NCBI RefSeq assembly: GCF_964340395.1
Contig: NC_135553.1
Coordinates: 3,057,501-3,082,500, forward strand
Direction of reading: 5' to 3'
Length of the DNA stretch: 25,000 bases
From: Glandiceps talaboti
Lineage: Eukaryota > Hemichordata > Enteropneusta > Spengelidae
Shown: positions 13,316-24,390 of the stretch, piece by piece
How positions within the stretch are numbered: the first letter of the stretch is position 1
Layout: every line of letters begins with the position of its first letter
Program-made: the position numbers and the translations under genes
Notes under the pieces: model-generated
What the model was told of the DNA's origin: nothing
Databases searched by the model: none
The model's input: only the letters and a program-made list of their open reading frames with translations

Positions 13316-13993
13316 ACCACTGTCCATTTCAAAATCCATTTCATTAAATAAAGGATAATTGTATTTTCACGGCAGAGCTCCTGTGATTGCTTCGAAATTA
13401 TAGGATATTCATTTTAAGGTGTTAAATCATAAATTCTGTATCATGTTTACATCCCATAATTTTAGCCTCCATAACTTCCTCCTTCTATTAAAGACACTAA
13501 AGAACCACTGTTCCAGTTCACCGATCCAAGGATATGAATCACAATGAAGGTTACCCATGCACAAATGGCGAGACTTGTTGGTTCCCAGGCCAATACGTTG
13601 AGGCATTCCGCTGTATGTCGTAAATGTCGTCAGTAAGACTTACTCTGGACTTCCGTTGTGAGCCATGTTGTGTTGAATATACGTGTGTGATGTGTTGTAT
13701 TATACTGTCATGTTGTAGCAAATGAATTCATTACATCGTGCTGTAGTCAGTTATCATGTATTTTGTTCTTGTGTGATGCAATATATATTTCATCTTTACT
13801 TGTCTACTATCTTTCAGCACACATACAACTGTGATCAGTTCGCAGTGAATTACATGGTGTTCTCAAACCCGTAACATGTTACACGCCAAGGTCTCAGCTC
13901 TCATCACGACTTATTTCCCAGTCTCAGCACGGAGTGCTCTTTTCAGTGTCATGCACTATACGTCTTGTTCTTTATTCTGTGGTACTGCATTAA

Positions 13994-14108
13994 GTTTTGT
14001 TTTGTTTTGTTTTGTTTTGTTTTGTTTTGTTTTGTTTTGTTTTGCTTTGCTGTGTTGTATTGTGTTGTTGTGTTGTGCTGTGCTGTGTTTTGTTGTGTTG
14101 TGTTGTGT
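13994..14108. repeat. (TTTTG)n microsatellite with degenerate TGTTG tail
   Basis: Ten near-perfect GTTTT units (13994-14044) are followed by a decaying TGTTG/TGCTG-rich tail to about 14108. Cys-Phe-Val and Lys-Thr-rich ORFs across it are artefacts. Confidence 0.95.
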
Positions 14109-14151
14109 GATACATCAAATTGCATTGTTGTTGGCTGTCATTGAAATACAC

Positions 14152-14366
14152 AGACACAGACACGCGCGCGCATATACACACACGCACACACGCACGCACG
14201 CACGCACGCACACACACATACACACACACGTACGTACGTACATACATACATACATACATACATACATACATACATACATACATACATACATACATACATA
14301 CATACATACATACATACATACGTACATACATACATACATACATACATACATACATACATACATACA
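14152..14366. repeat. Compound CA / CGCA / TACG / (TACA)n microsatellite
   Basis: The order is short CACA/CGCG stretches, a run of CGCA units (about 14191-14210) inside CA repeats, three TACG units (14231-14240), then about 31 TACA/CATA units with one TACG interruption (near 14321). Alternating purine-pyrimidine CA/CG segments can adopt Z-DNA. The His-Thr-Tyr-Ile and Cys-Met-Tyr-Val repeat ORFs on both strands are artefacts. Confidence 0.97.
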
Positions 14367-15094
<728 letters not shown>

Positions 15095-17961
15095 GTGAAA
15101 TTACATCTTTCCCGTTTATCCTTGTCTATGTTTTTTATTCTTACATTTGCCCTTTGTATTCATGAACTCCTTTTATTTAGAGGGTTATGTATGTCATCTT
15201 TCATCAACAATAGAATATGTAATGTTTGTGTTGTGCTTTAAACGACTATTTAAGCTAATCTGTAAGAAAGGTGGAAAATAGACAAGAAATGTGCATTTTA
15301 AACTTTAATATATTGGTATGGCTATTACCCCCAAACATTGAAAACAAATACTTCAAAGACCCGTGTTTCTATATTCTGATGCTCTGTACCCCATTGCAGT
15401 GCAGTGTGCAGTTATCTGATTTCTCTGGTCTCGAGGGGCAGCTGTAAAAACGCCCTCCGGCAACGTTACCGTCTAAGTTTACCAGTTACTTTAATTCTAG
15501 CGGAGTATTACACTGTATACGTTTTTTTTCTCACGGACGCCAACAATAGCCAGCATTCTCCAAAGAAAAACGTTCTGTTTATCTATTGCTGATATAAATT
15601 ACAAAATGCCCCAGGGGTAGCGTTTGTTTGGTGCTTAAAATTAACAATAATTTAGACAGATTCTTTTCCATGATAGCAGATGCAAGGCACGGATAGTTCA
15701 CCATAGAACGATAGAGTTGATACATACGCATAACTTAGTTGGCTAATTACTCGCTGCTGCTTTGTAACAGTGCAACATGACCTCGTCAATATATGGAAAG
15801 AATTATAACTGTGAACAAATATCATGGCGAAGACTCATACACAAAATATGTTGGTTTAAGGGAAAGGCACATTATCCTTTAACTTTCTATAAGTAATCAA
15901 TGGCTATTAACCGTGTAACATCGTGGGGAGTACTCCTGGTACCCTGGAGGGCGCCCTCATTGAATCATGGCACTATTCCCTGTCCTCGCATACACAAGTC
16001 AACCAACCTAGTACACACGTTCCACCAAACTCAGGGTTCAAAACCGTGCTATTAACGTTAGTTCGAATGTACAACAAGCTGAAGAACACACCTCCATGAA
16101 AATTGTGCCAGTTTGAGACGCCGACCGCTTCATTTTGTTCAGAATTATAAATATGGCCATGGAGTACTATTAGTGTATGATTATTGGCCAAAATGTAGAA
16201 CCTGCATCGTTACAATATTGTGAAAATATAGTAGATATTTCTGAAATAAGTTGTTGTCCTAAACACTTACGTTGTAGAAATCTTGAGCTGGTAACTAGTG
16301 ACTACATGAGTAGTATTACACAAGGCACACAAACAAGTTTAACTCCAAGAATGAAAAGTTAATCCGAGAAATACGTGTTGATTATCATAAAGTGAAAACT
16401 AACACGTGAAGAACTCTATGTTAGATAGTCTATCATTTATTATTAAAAAGACAGAACAAAAGTGAACGATAGATACTACATTGATCATAGAAATAAAACA
16501 CAAAAGAACACACCATAGAAGTGGATGAAGGCGGGAAAATAATTTTAATGTCATCCGATCAAGTATCAAATTAGTTCTGTTATGAAAATTTATGACCATT
16601 GTTGTTCAACTTCCTAACGACAATGTCCAGCAATATATTCAACAATTGAGTTCAAATGCAAAATCCCCCAATTTCCTTTATTTTTTTACAATGTTAAAAT
16701 TAAACGGTATTATTCGCTTAGTTATTTGAGACTGAAGCCGGGAACTATTAACAAACAGTACCATATCAAATTAACGCTGAAAACAATCAATATTTTACTA
16801 TCAAATATATTCAATTCCTTGTAAAACCGCTATTTACAGCTATCTGTACTTGTCAACTCTTCATGTTTGATGTTAAACTAGTATTCTGTAACAGTATGTA
16901 ATTTTAAATAGTTTATACTCAGGAAGTCTTATTTTTGTTAATATTTCAAACCCCCTTCCCTTAAACACACTATTCTTTCTATATGGTATGTAGCAAGTTT
17001 ATGTTACTTAGTATTTATTCATTTGTCACAATTTCATCGTTTTCTTCATCATCATCATCTTCGTCCTCGTCCGCGTGCACCAACTCCTCAACTGCCTCCT
17101 CCTGTTTCTGATTACTACCAATCTCCTCCCGTCCTCCTTCTCCTCCTGCCACTTCTTTTAACTGCACCAAGAGGTTATCATTGTATCCAAGTTGAAAGTA
17201 ACTTTCTAATCCGAAGTTCAAGTTCACTGTTGTTCACTGACGTTTTAGCTGTCTTTTAAACGTGACTGACTAATGTACCAGACAAGCTACATAAGCTGAT
17301 TTAGATTTCGTTTTATGGCCACAACGTTTAGTGAAAAATCTCAATCATTGTTTTCATTATGCATTTCATATATCATAAAGTAATTACTGTAACAATAGTT
17401 ATCACTTCATAAAGTGTATTTTTCCCAAAAATTAAGAAAAAACTAATATTACCCCCCCCCCCATCCCATTTAACCTCGTAGGGGGTTGGATTGCATTTTG
17501 GATGATTTTGTTAGTTCTCAATGATTTCGCCAACGTGTTGGTGCCATTAAGTCAGCCTATGTGTGTATAACTCATAAATGGAGAACAAGTGTGCCACAGT
17601 ATGACCATGCACTCCAACGTCACCAGGGATAACTCTGTGCGGAAATCTGAGGCACATGTATTATTGAAAAATTAATTCGGTGGGTATTAAGTGATGTAGC
17701 GATGCATAGTAATGACCAGTTGTGATCTTGGGAGGTTATCAGAAACTTTCGTTGCTATAGCAACATAATAATTATGAAAGCGTACTTTATAAAGACTGAA
17801 ATTTCGAAATAAAAAGAAATTTGGTGTTACATCCGTGATTTAATCTTATTTTTGTTTTGAATGAATGAAAGAATTGAGATTATTTTGTCAAATGCCTGCT
17901 GCTTTTGGTGTCTGTGGTGTTGTTGTCGTTAAGGATGTTTTGACGATAATGTCAATGTAAC
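15095..17961. other. Long noncoding stretch
   Basis: No recognisable gene. It contains a short cluster of palindromes (15927-15958), one GGCGGGAAA motif (16530-16538), an 11-base C run (17452-17462) and a GAA/CTT-rich patch (about 17040-17160) that gives acidic or proline-rich ORFs on the two strands. A 61-codon open frame at 16177-16362 has no motif I recognise. Confidence 0.5.
15927..15958. promoter_or_regulatory. Three consecutive palindromes, with a weak CTCF-like match
   Basis: GGAGTACTCC (15927-15936), GGTACC (15938-15943) and the perfect 12-mer GAGGGCGCCCTC (15947-15958) lie within 32 bp. ACCCTGGAGGGCGC matches 11 of 14 positions of the CTCF core consensus as I remember it. CTCF occurs widely in bilaterians, but occupancy here is pure inference. 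Confidence 0.2.
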
Positions 17962-18026
17962 CATGGTGGTGGTTGTAGTGATGGTGGTAATGGTTATAGA
18001 GGTGATTATGATGGTTGTGATACTGC

Positions 18027-18058
<32 letters not shown>

Positions 18059-18095
18059 ATGGTGGTGGTGGTGTTGGTGTTGGTGTTGGTGGTGG

Positions 18096-18159
<64 letters not shown>

Positions 18160-18265
18160 AATGATGATGATGATGGTGATGACGACGATGATGATGATGA
18201 TGATGATGATAATTATGATGAAGATTATGATGACGATGAAGACGATGACGATGATAATGATGGTT
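17962..18265. repeat. Compound trinucleotide repeat: GGT, (CTG)9, (GAT)n
   Basis: About 300 bp of trinucleotide units: GTG/GGT-rich start, nine perfect CTG units (18023-18049), GAT units, GGT/GTT units, then long GAT/GAC tracts to about 18265. It is in one frame throughout, so it forms a Val/Leu/Met-repeat ORF (17963-18289). This is almost certainly not a real protein: there is no flanking complexity, no splice context and a homopolymeric product. Confidence 0.95.
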
Positions 18266-19577
18266 GATAAGTATGTTGGTGGTGCTTAAGGTTTTCCTAC
18301 ATTTTCCGTTTCCGATTTGATTTTTCTTTGTCTATTCTAATGCTGAGTATTCTTAATAAAATGATATCGTGTAGTTTAATTAAGTCTTTATCCTCTACAG
18401 AATTCAACAACTTGGACAAATAAATAAAATATATTTTCCGATTCTCTTGAAAAGAAAGGCCGTTAACCGTTGAAGGCAATGATCATTAAAGGCAGAATCA
18501 TTACGATATCGTCTGTCTATCGATCAACAATTAAAAGTACTTGCTCGTACCAGGTCTTTAATCAGACAATTTCGGGGAAATGTCAAAAGTCGTAAAAAGA
18601 CAATATATAATCTGATAACAGGTTAACACGATCCGCCGCCATGTTTTCAATTGTCATTAACCCGCCCTAGCGCTCTCAATTCGCGGACGATAAAATTGTC
18701 TTAGTTTCTTCAATTTTCTGAGTTGAGATGGGTAATTTCCTTGGAGGATGCTTCTTTGCTTTATTGCTCCTTACGAGATAACAATCAATTAACACACCAA
18801 TCTTCACGCAATTTACTCGAGTCGGAAAGGACATATCAGGAGGGTGTTAGTTGTGATTTGAAAATCTATCTAGTTGCTCACTGCTGCTCATATAACACAA
18901 TTTCTCATTAAATTTGATGCGCATATATTGGCGAGTCATCTCTCTGCAGCCTATTATGGCAATGTTGAGGCGACACACGCCCCGATGGATTTGCAATGTA
19001 GTTGCCCAAAGTGTACGCTATGTAAGAAACATGAAGTTGGAAGACAGCTAGCATGACACAGGGGAAATAGAAAATGCATAGAAAAACTGTGACTGCTAAA
19101 ACCCTGACAAAGAACGTAAACTAAACCAAACCAACTTTGCAAACCGCAAAAAAGTCAGTGTATACACACATGGATGGGCAGAGTGATGGAAATGACTTGT
19201 CGATCGATATCAATACACAGAACGCGATATTCCTATTTTTAATCACACATAATCGACTTCACGTATACCTGAAATGGAGAATGTGTGCAACAAAACTGTT
19301 TCTCGTACAGTATCGATCTTCTGAGGCGAATTATATTAGTGTCTCCGTGAGAAAGTGTAGCAAAATGTAAAAATAACCCGGTAAGACAAGACGTTTGAAA
19401 TCAATCCAACACTAAAATCATTGTGCTGACACTTGATTCCAAACTTACGAAAAATAGGATGTGGGAATGAAACGAAACGTTTTATTTTTTATTTGTCCAA
19501 TCAAATTACGAAATTAGTCACTAATTTATCCCACGGTTGCTTTCTTCATTCTTCTTCTTTTATCAGCGAAATTGATT
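18266..19577. other. Noncoding region with one Cys-rich small open frame
   Basis: No recognised gene. It contains a YY1/Pho-like GCCGCCATGTT (18635-18645). A 60-codon open frame (18874-19056) has a CSCPKCTLC cluster near its C-terminus, discussed as a finding. A 77-codon frame at 19137-19370 has no recognisable motif. Confidence 0.45.
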
Positions 19578-19682
19578 GAGAGAGAGAGGGAGAGAGAGAG
19601 GGGGGAGGGGGTGAGGGGAGAGAGAGAGGGGGGGGGAGGGGAGAGAGAGAGGGGATAGAGAAAGAGGGTGGCGGAGACAGAC

Positions 19683-19745
<63 letters not shown>

Positions 19746-19746
19746 G
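19578..19746. repeat. Compound (GA)n, G-rich tract and (ACAG)n microsatellite
   Basis: GA repeats (19578-19600) lead into a G-run-rich segment (19600-19641: runs of 6, 5, 4, 9 and 4 G), more GA, then about 17 ACAG/GACA units (19676-19746) with one ACAA variant. The G-rich part could form a G-quadruplex on the + strand. Asp-Arg-Gln-Thr and Cys-Leu-Ser-Val repeat ORFs across it are artefacts. Confidence 0.96.
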
Positions 19747-20179
19747 TTAGAGATACATGTACAGGCAAAATATCAAACTTCCAATGTAGCAATGGCCACG
19801 GTGAAAGCCAATTATTTGAGGAGTTTTTTTCTCGATTATTTAACTTGTCGTTACAGTGCACGCATACGGCCTTCAACCTTCATTGAAAACAGAGCAAATC
19901 CGATGAAGGAATTCGATAAAAGATCTTTGGGAATATTGAAAACGATAAATCCAATAAAATATACCTATGGTATCGCTTTATATCCAGATCGCTACAGATT
20001 GAAGTCACAGAGGGATGTACAGCGAAGTTGACAGAAGGACATAATGCAAATGAGTAGAGATACGTGTATGCTAATGATTTACAAGGCAGTCGGTAATCCA
20101 CACGATGGAATAAAAATACAGGGGATTTATCTCTGACGGTGTGGATGAATGAATAGAACTGGTACAAAATAGAGACATC
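19747..20179. other. Noncoding spacer
   Basis: No motif-bearing ORF. One octamer ATGCAAAT at 20044-20051, extended as TGCAAATGAG, which recurs at 24528-24537. Confidence 0.45.
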
Positions 20180-20345
20180 GGCTTAACGTCATATACCCTA
20201 CGTAACCAGCATCCTGCTATCGCGGAACGAAATCTACACCAGCCGAGAGCGTGATTGGTAAATCGTCGTTTGGGCACGCGCAGTGTGTTTCTCGCGAGGC
20301 TCACAATGATAAAAAATAAGGTGAAAGTCGCACAGCTACCGGTTT
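20180..20345. promoter_or_regulatory. CpG-dense segment, candidate promoter
   Basis: About 15 CpG dinucleotides lie in some 170 bp, far denser than the surrounding AT-rich DNA. It holds an inverted CCAAT box (ATTGG, 20254-20258), an NRF1-like CACGCGCAG, and TCTCGCGAG (20290-20298), a 9-base match to the TCTCGCGAGA element bound by BANP in vertebrate CpG-island promoters. No recognisable first exon is adjacent on either strand. A 102-codon minus-strand frame (20071-20379) covers it but shows no known domain. Confidence 0.3.
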
Positions 20346-20818
20346 TCCCAGTTGTTTTATTTGTCATTTGCAGTATCAAATGGCATTAGCCCGGTTATGA
20401 TTTACGAGCTGCATTAGTTCGACTCCACAGAATTGAATTAAATTTTCAATCTTTACCATCTCATCAACTGGGAGCCATATATTTGCAAACAACCTGCTAT
20501 GAGTTTTAATCCGTGAATCATAAAATTGCCTGTTTATGGATAAATTATGACGTTGCTGGCTCTGAAAAGTGGTCATTTAATCAACAAAAGCTTAAAGGCA
20601 CGTGCATTGTTTGCATAACGATCTGATAATGACAAGAAGTCTACTAGCCGTACTATGTACACGCCAACGATCCCCATCTATCAACTTTTTCTCTATTCCA
20701 TGCTCTATAATGACGTCACTTCAAGCATGAAATTATTCTCTTGTTATGCTAATTATGACAATGAAACACATCTGAGCTGTCTATTTCAAATATTTTGCGT
20801 GGCGCATTTCAGCAGCTC

Positions 20819-20819
<1 letters not shown>
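20346..20819. other. Noncoding region with a full CRE
   Basis: No ORF of note. TGACGTCA (20711-20718) is a perfect cAMP response element, preceded by a TATA-like CTATAA. It also holds a CACGTG E-box near 20600 and several TAATTA-type homeodomain cores. Confidence 0.35.
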
Positions 20820-20883
<64 letters not shown>

Positions 20884-20884
20884 T
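20820..20884. repeat. (AT)n microsatellite
   Basis: About 30 AT units without interruption, the first part of a 330 bp compound simple-repeat field. Confidence 0.97.
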
Positions 20885-20925
20885 ATAGACATATGGACAT
20901 ATGGACATCATATGGACATATACAT
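20883..20925. repeat. ATATGGAC short tandem repeat
   Basis: Perfect ATATGGAC units at 20891-20898, 20899-20906 and 20910-20917, with a degenerate unit on each side and an ATC spacer before the third. Confidence 0.85.
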
Positions 20926-20942
20926 ATATGCGCACATATACG

Positions 20943-20960
20943 TACACACACACACACACA

Positions 20961-20994
<34 letters not shown>
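20943..20994. repeat. (CA)n-(CGCA)5-(CA)n repeat
   Basis: CA repeats flank a core of CGCA/CACG units, the same arrangement as at about 14180-14230. Alternating purine-pyrimidine composition, so potentially Z-forming. Confidence 0.95.
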
Positions 20995-21151
<157 letters not shown>

Positions 21152-23622
21152 TTAATACGTTTTGTTGCCACTTTTTAGATATGTTTCACATTTCACTTCA
21201 AGTAAGCAAACTGAATAGTTTCATATTATGTCCGAAGATTAAAAGAAAATCAACCTCACTCTCAGCTGGCGGAATTTTTTCTATGACGGGTATAACATTG
21301 CTTAGTTTTTGTAGCGTATCGAAACATAATTTGGAACTGACTAGCCATAACGATGCGACGACTGACGGTGAGTCTAGACGTGAAAAAAGGATACAACATA
21401 TTGGTTGAGCGTAAACTGTGACAGGAAAAAATTTGACGACAAAAGATTGGCGCCTTCCTGCCAATAACAAGTGTTGCGAAAAATTTGATCTTAAAAGAGG
21501 CAATGACGTCACGCTATCTGGCCACAACTCGATGCGTGAATTCGCTATGTATTAAATGTTCAAGTGCTCTTTGATGGAAGCATTTAATTCTAACTTAACG
21601 GATCCCATTAAGGGAGAGAGAGAAAAACTCACGTAAAATTGCCTAAAATGCGTTAGAATAGTATGTTTGGTTAGCATACACGGCTTTTGTTAAATACCCT
21701 TTCATGGCCAATAGCTGCCAATATATGCTTGTTTTCGAAACACGCAATGAAAAGTTTCATTTTTTTCCATCGAGGTTGAATAGAGAGTGCGTTCCCTTTT
21801 CAAAAGTATCAAATCGTTATATTCTCAATCACACAAATCAGCCCCATATTTTTTTTTCTCTCTCTCTCTCTCTCTACATCGATACTGCCGCGGGGCCAAA
21901 GCAGACGTATAATTCGCTTCGCGAGGGGTAATATCGATCATACGAACGAACGTGCCTGGTGTTTAGAAATGGGTGAAAAGTAACACAGATTCACTTTGTA
22001 GCCAAACAGGCATTGTAATTTGAATTAATAGCAAGTCGTACATGTTTACCTTATTGATCGCTTTCTATTAGTCCGAATTGTTACTACATAATACTGAAAA
22101 GAGACAAATTAATAGGACACAATCACATTATCAAATTATGTTTCACCGATAATCTGAAAACCCAGCTCATATAGCTAGGAATTAAATGCAACCCCATCTT
22201 AGTGGTCGGCCCTAATGGTGTGATAATATGAGAAATTTTTCTGTAGTTGTTCTTTAATTGATATAAATTAAATTCCACTTTTCATGTGAACTGCTTGTTA
22301 TTATTAAATGAAATTGCTTGTATGATTTAATCACGATACAATTAGGAAATTACTAAGTAAATTTAATTTGCAGAACAAAGGGATAAACTTACAGGTTTTT
22401 ACAAAAGATTGTCTGTGATTAAATAACGTATTGTTAGGAACGCTATGTAGCGCGCTTTCTCCAAATATCAATTTTATCGTCTTGTTTGCATGAGTTATTC
22501 GTTACTCCGAGCAATTTCATCTAAAGTAAGACTCTTTGTTTACCGACTTTCATCCGACCATCGATAATCACGCCCTTGCTCAGGGATTTTTATTTTACTC
22601 AGGAAAAGGCGGATCAAATAACACGCAGGAGTTTAGAAGAACGAGATGTCGTATTTCGTCTTTGTTGTCAATTATCACCGACCTAAATATTCTCCATTTC
22701 TATACGGTACACGTAAGACATGTGTTCGATTTCAATCACAGCCGTGTCAATTTCTATAAAGTAACATCCGATTGTCATTCCAAGGCTCAATATTTCCCGC
22801 CATTATGAATGAATGAGTGAAAAATAGATAAACTCATTTGATTGTTTAGGAGTGTTGCATTATACTACTGAACAAGTCGTATATTTTCTCAGATTGAGAT
22901 TTCACACAGAATTTCAATTCTATAATGACATTTCCACGCTGCCATGTGTCATAAATGTGATATATTCAGTTTCGTGTTTACAGGGGAAACATTTATCAAG
23001 AAAGAGTAAACTTTTTCTATATTGCGTTCTGATTTTTATTGATAATTAGATCAAAGTCTGACTCAAGGGATAATCTCTCTTTTTCCAACTGGGAAAATAA
23101 CAGAATTGGTATATAAGTATCAATATTATACGACAGCATATTTGTTATTCCAGATCTAGTGTTACCTGTAAGTCTGGGCACAATTCAAATCGATTTCTGA
23201 AATAAAGACAACCTCTAAAAAAAATATTTATATTTCCTTAGGTGATCTTAAAATCATGAAATCAAATTTTGAGTTCAATCACCTGAAAAGGTATAATTAT
23301 TCTAATAAACAACAATAAACACAACTGACTGTTGGAATTCTAGTTGGGAGTCAAAAGTCAAGGCTGTCAATCACAAATGAATAACATTCAGATTTATTGC
23401 GTCATTATCTACGATCTAAACTTACTTGAAACTCACCTGCGGTATCGCGTTAAAGAGGTTTTCAAACATTTTCAGATATCATTAAATACAGCCAGGCTGT
23501 AGATGACATGAATCTTATGATACGAGTATTTGCATTTTAACCATTGGTTCGTTGTTGCCGGGGTATGAATTTTTACAGTGCATGTTTACCAGAGATATAA
23601 TATTTTAAGTGATGTTTCAAAA
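21152..23622. other. Noncoding region before the tandem repeat
   Basis: No recognisable gene. Signals seen: a second TGACGTCA (21504-21511), a short (TC)n tract (21857-21875), a small CpG-rich patch (about 21880-21960), TTTCCCGCC (22793-22801), a TCF/LEF-type AGATCAAAG (23048-23056) and an octamer ATTTGCAT (23528-23535). Open frames at 21198-21527 (minus) and 22536-22808 show no domain motif. Confidence 0.45.
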
Positions 23623-24390
23623 GAAATCAGCTTTGATAGACAGCTCGCATGCGAATTAAGTACTTTAGCAACTATACAGTAGCATTTCCCGCCTAAAATA
23701 GAAACACATACTTCTTCATAAAATGTTAGCGTTTTATCGAAATTGTTTAAGACCAAGAAAGTAGAAATCGGTCAGAAATGTCTGCCTAGGACTAACGAAA
23801 TCAGTTTTGATAGACAGCTCGCATTTGAATGAAGTGCCTGAGCAAATACTTGTAGCCTTTCCCGCTTAAAATAGAAATACATAGTTTTTCAAAATGATAA
23901 CATTTTCGCATTTATCGAAAATGTTTTAGGCAAAATTTAAAGTCGTCGAAAAATGGCCAGAAATGTCTGCTTCGAACCAAAGAACCGAGACAGATTTTCA
24001 TGTGTATAACGTCCTCGAGAAACTACAAAGTAGCTCCCCCGCCTAAAATATGAATATTTGTCATAAAATGTTCGCGTTTGGCCAACATCTCCAGACCTGT
24101 AGTTCAACATAACTATGGTACAAATTGGTCGGGAATGTTCGCTATAAGCCAAAGACTATTTTTCAGATTGAATAGAACCGGTATTTATTCATACAATTTT
24201 GGCAATTTATACTATTAGTAACTGGGGTGCCGCAAATGAGTACAATTTAATTTAAAGTATCTGTCATCATGAAATGTTCGTTGTCAATCATAATAGTTGT
24301 AGACCATGGCGGTGCTAAATTGGTCAGAAATGTCTGTCATGGACCAAAGAAAACAGACTTTTTATCTGAGTGTGAACATAATTGCCTGAG
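23623..24390. repeat. Degenerate tandem repeat, about 180-bp unit, four copies
   Basis: Shared blocks recur in order. Block A, GAAATCAG then TTTGATAGACAGCTCGCAT, starts at 23623 and 23797. Block B, CCCGCCTAAAATA-like, lies at 23685, 23858 and 24035, with a weak fourth near 24215. Block C, AAAATGTTMGCGTTT-like, lies at about 23720, 23905, 24065 and 24271. Block D, GGTCAGAAATGTCTGC-like, lies at 23770, 23955, 24127 and 24322. Spacing is 172-195 bp. Units 1 and 2 are the most alike; units 3 and 4 have drifted. It is not coding. A 15-base piece of block B also occurs alone at 3519-3533. Confidence 0.85.

Larger units (their letters stand above)
10811..13993. other. Downstream noncoding region
   Basis: AT-rich DNA with no recognisable gene. 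Open frames at 11152-11334, 11222-11479 (minus), 12145-12390 (minus) and 12701-13009 lack domain motifs and have AT-driven composition. The two composite homeodomain/octamer sites listed separately are the only structured signals I noticed. Confidence 0.5.

Noticed and set aside
13501-13623. 40-codon frame with three cysteines (YPCTNGETCWF ...)
   Set aside because: Short, no partner exon, no recognised module; chance is the simpler explanation.
17963-18289. 108-aa Val/Leu/Met-rich frame resembling a membrane protein
   Set aside because: Pure trinucleotide repeat product with homopolymer runs; hydrophobicity is a by-product of GTG, CTG and ATG units.
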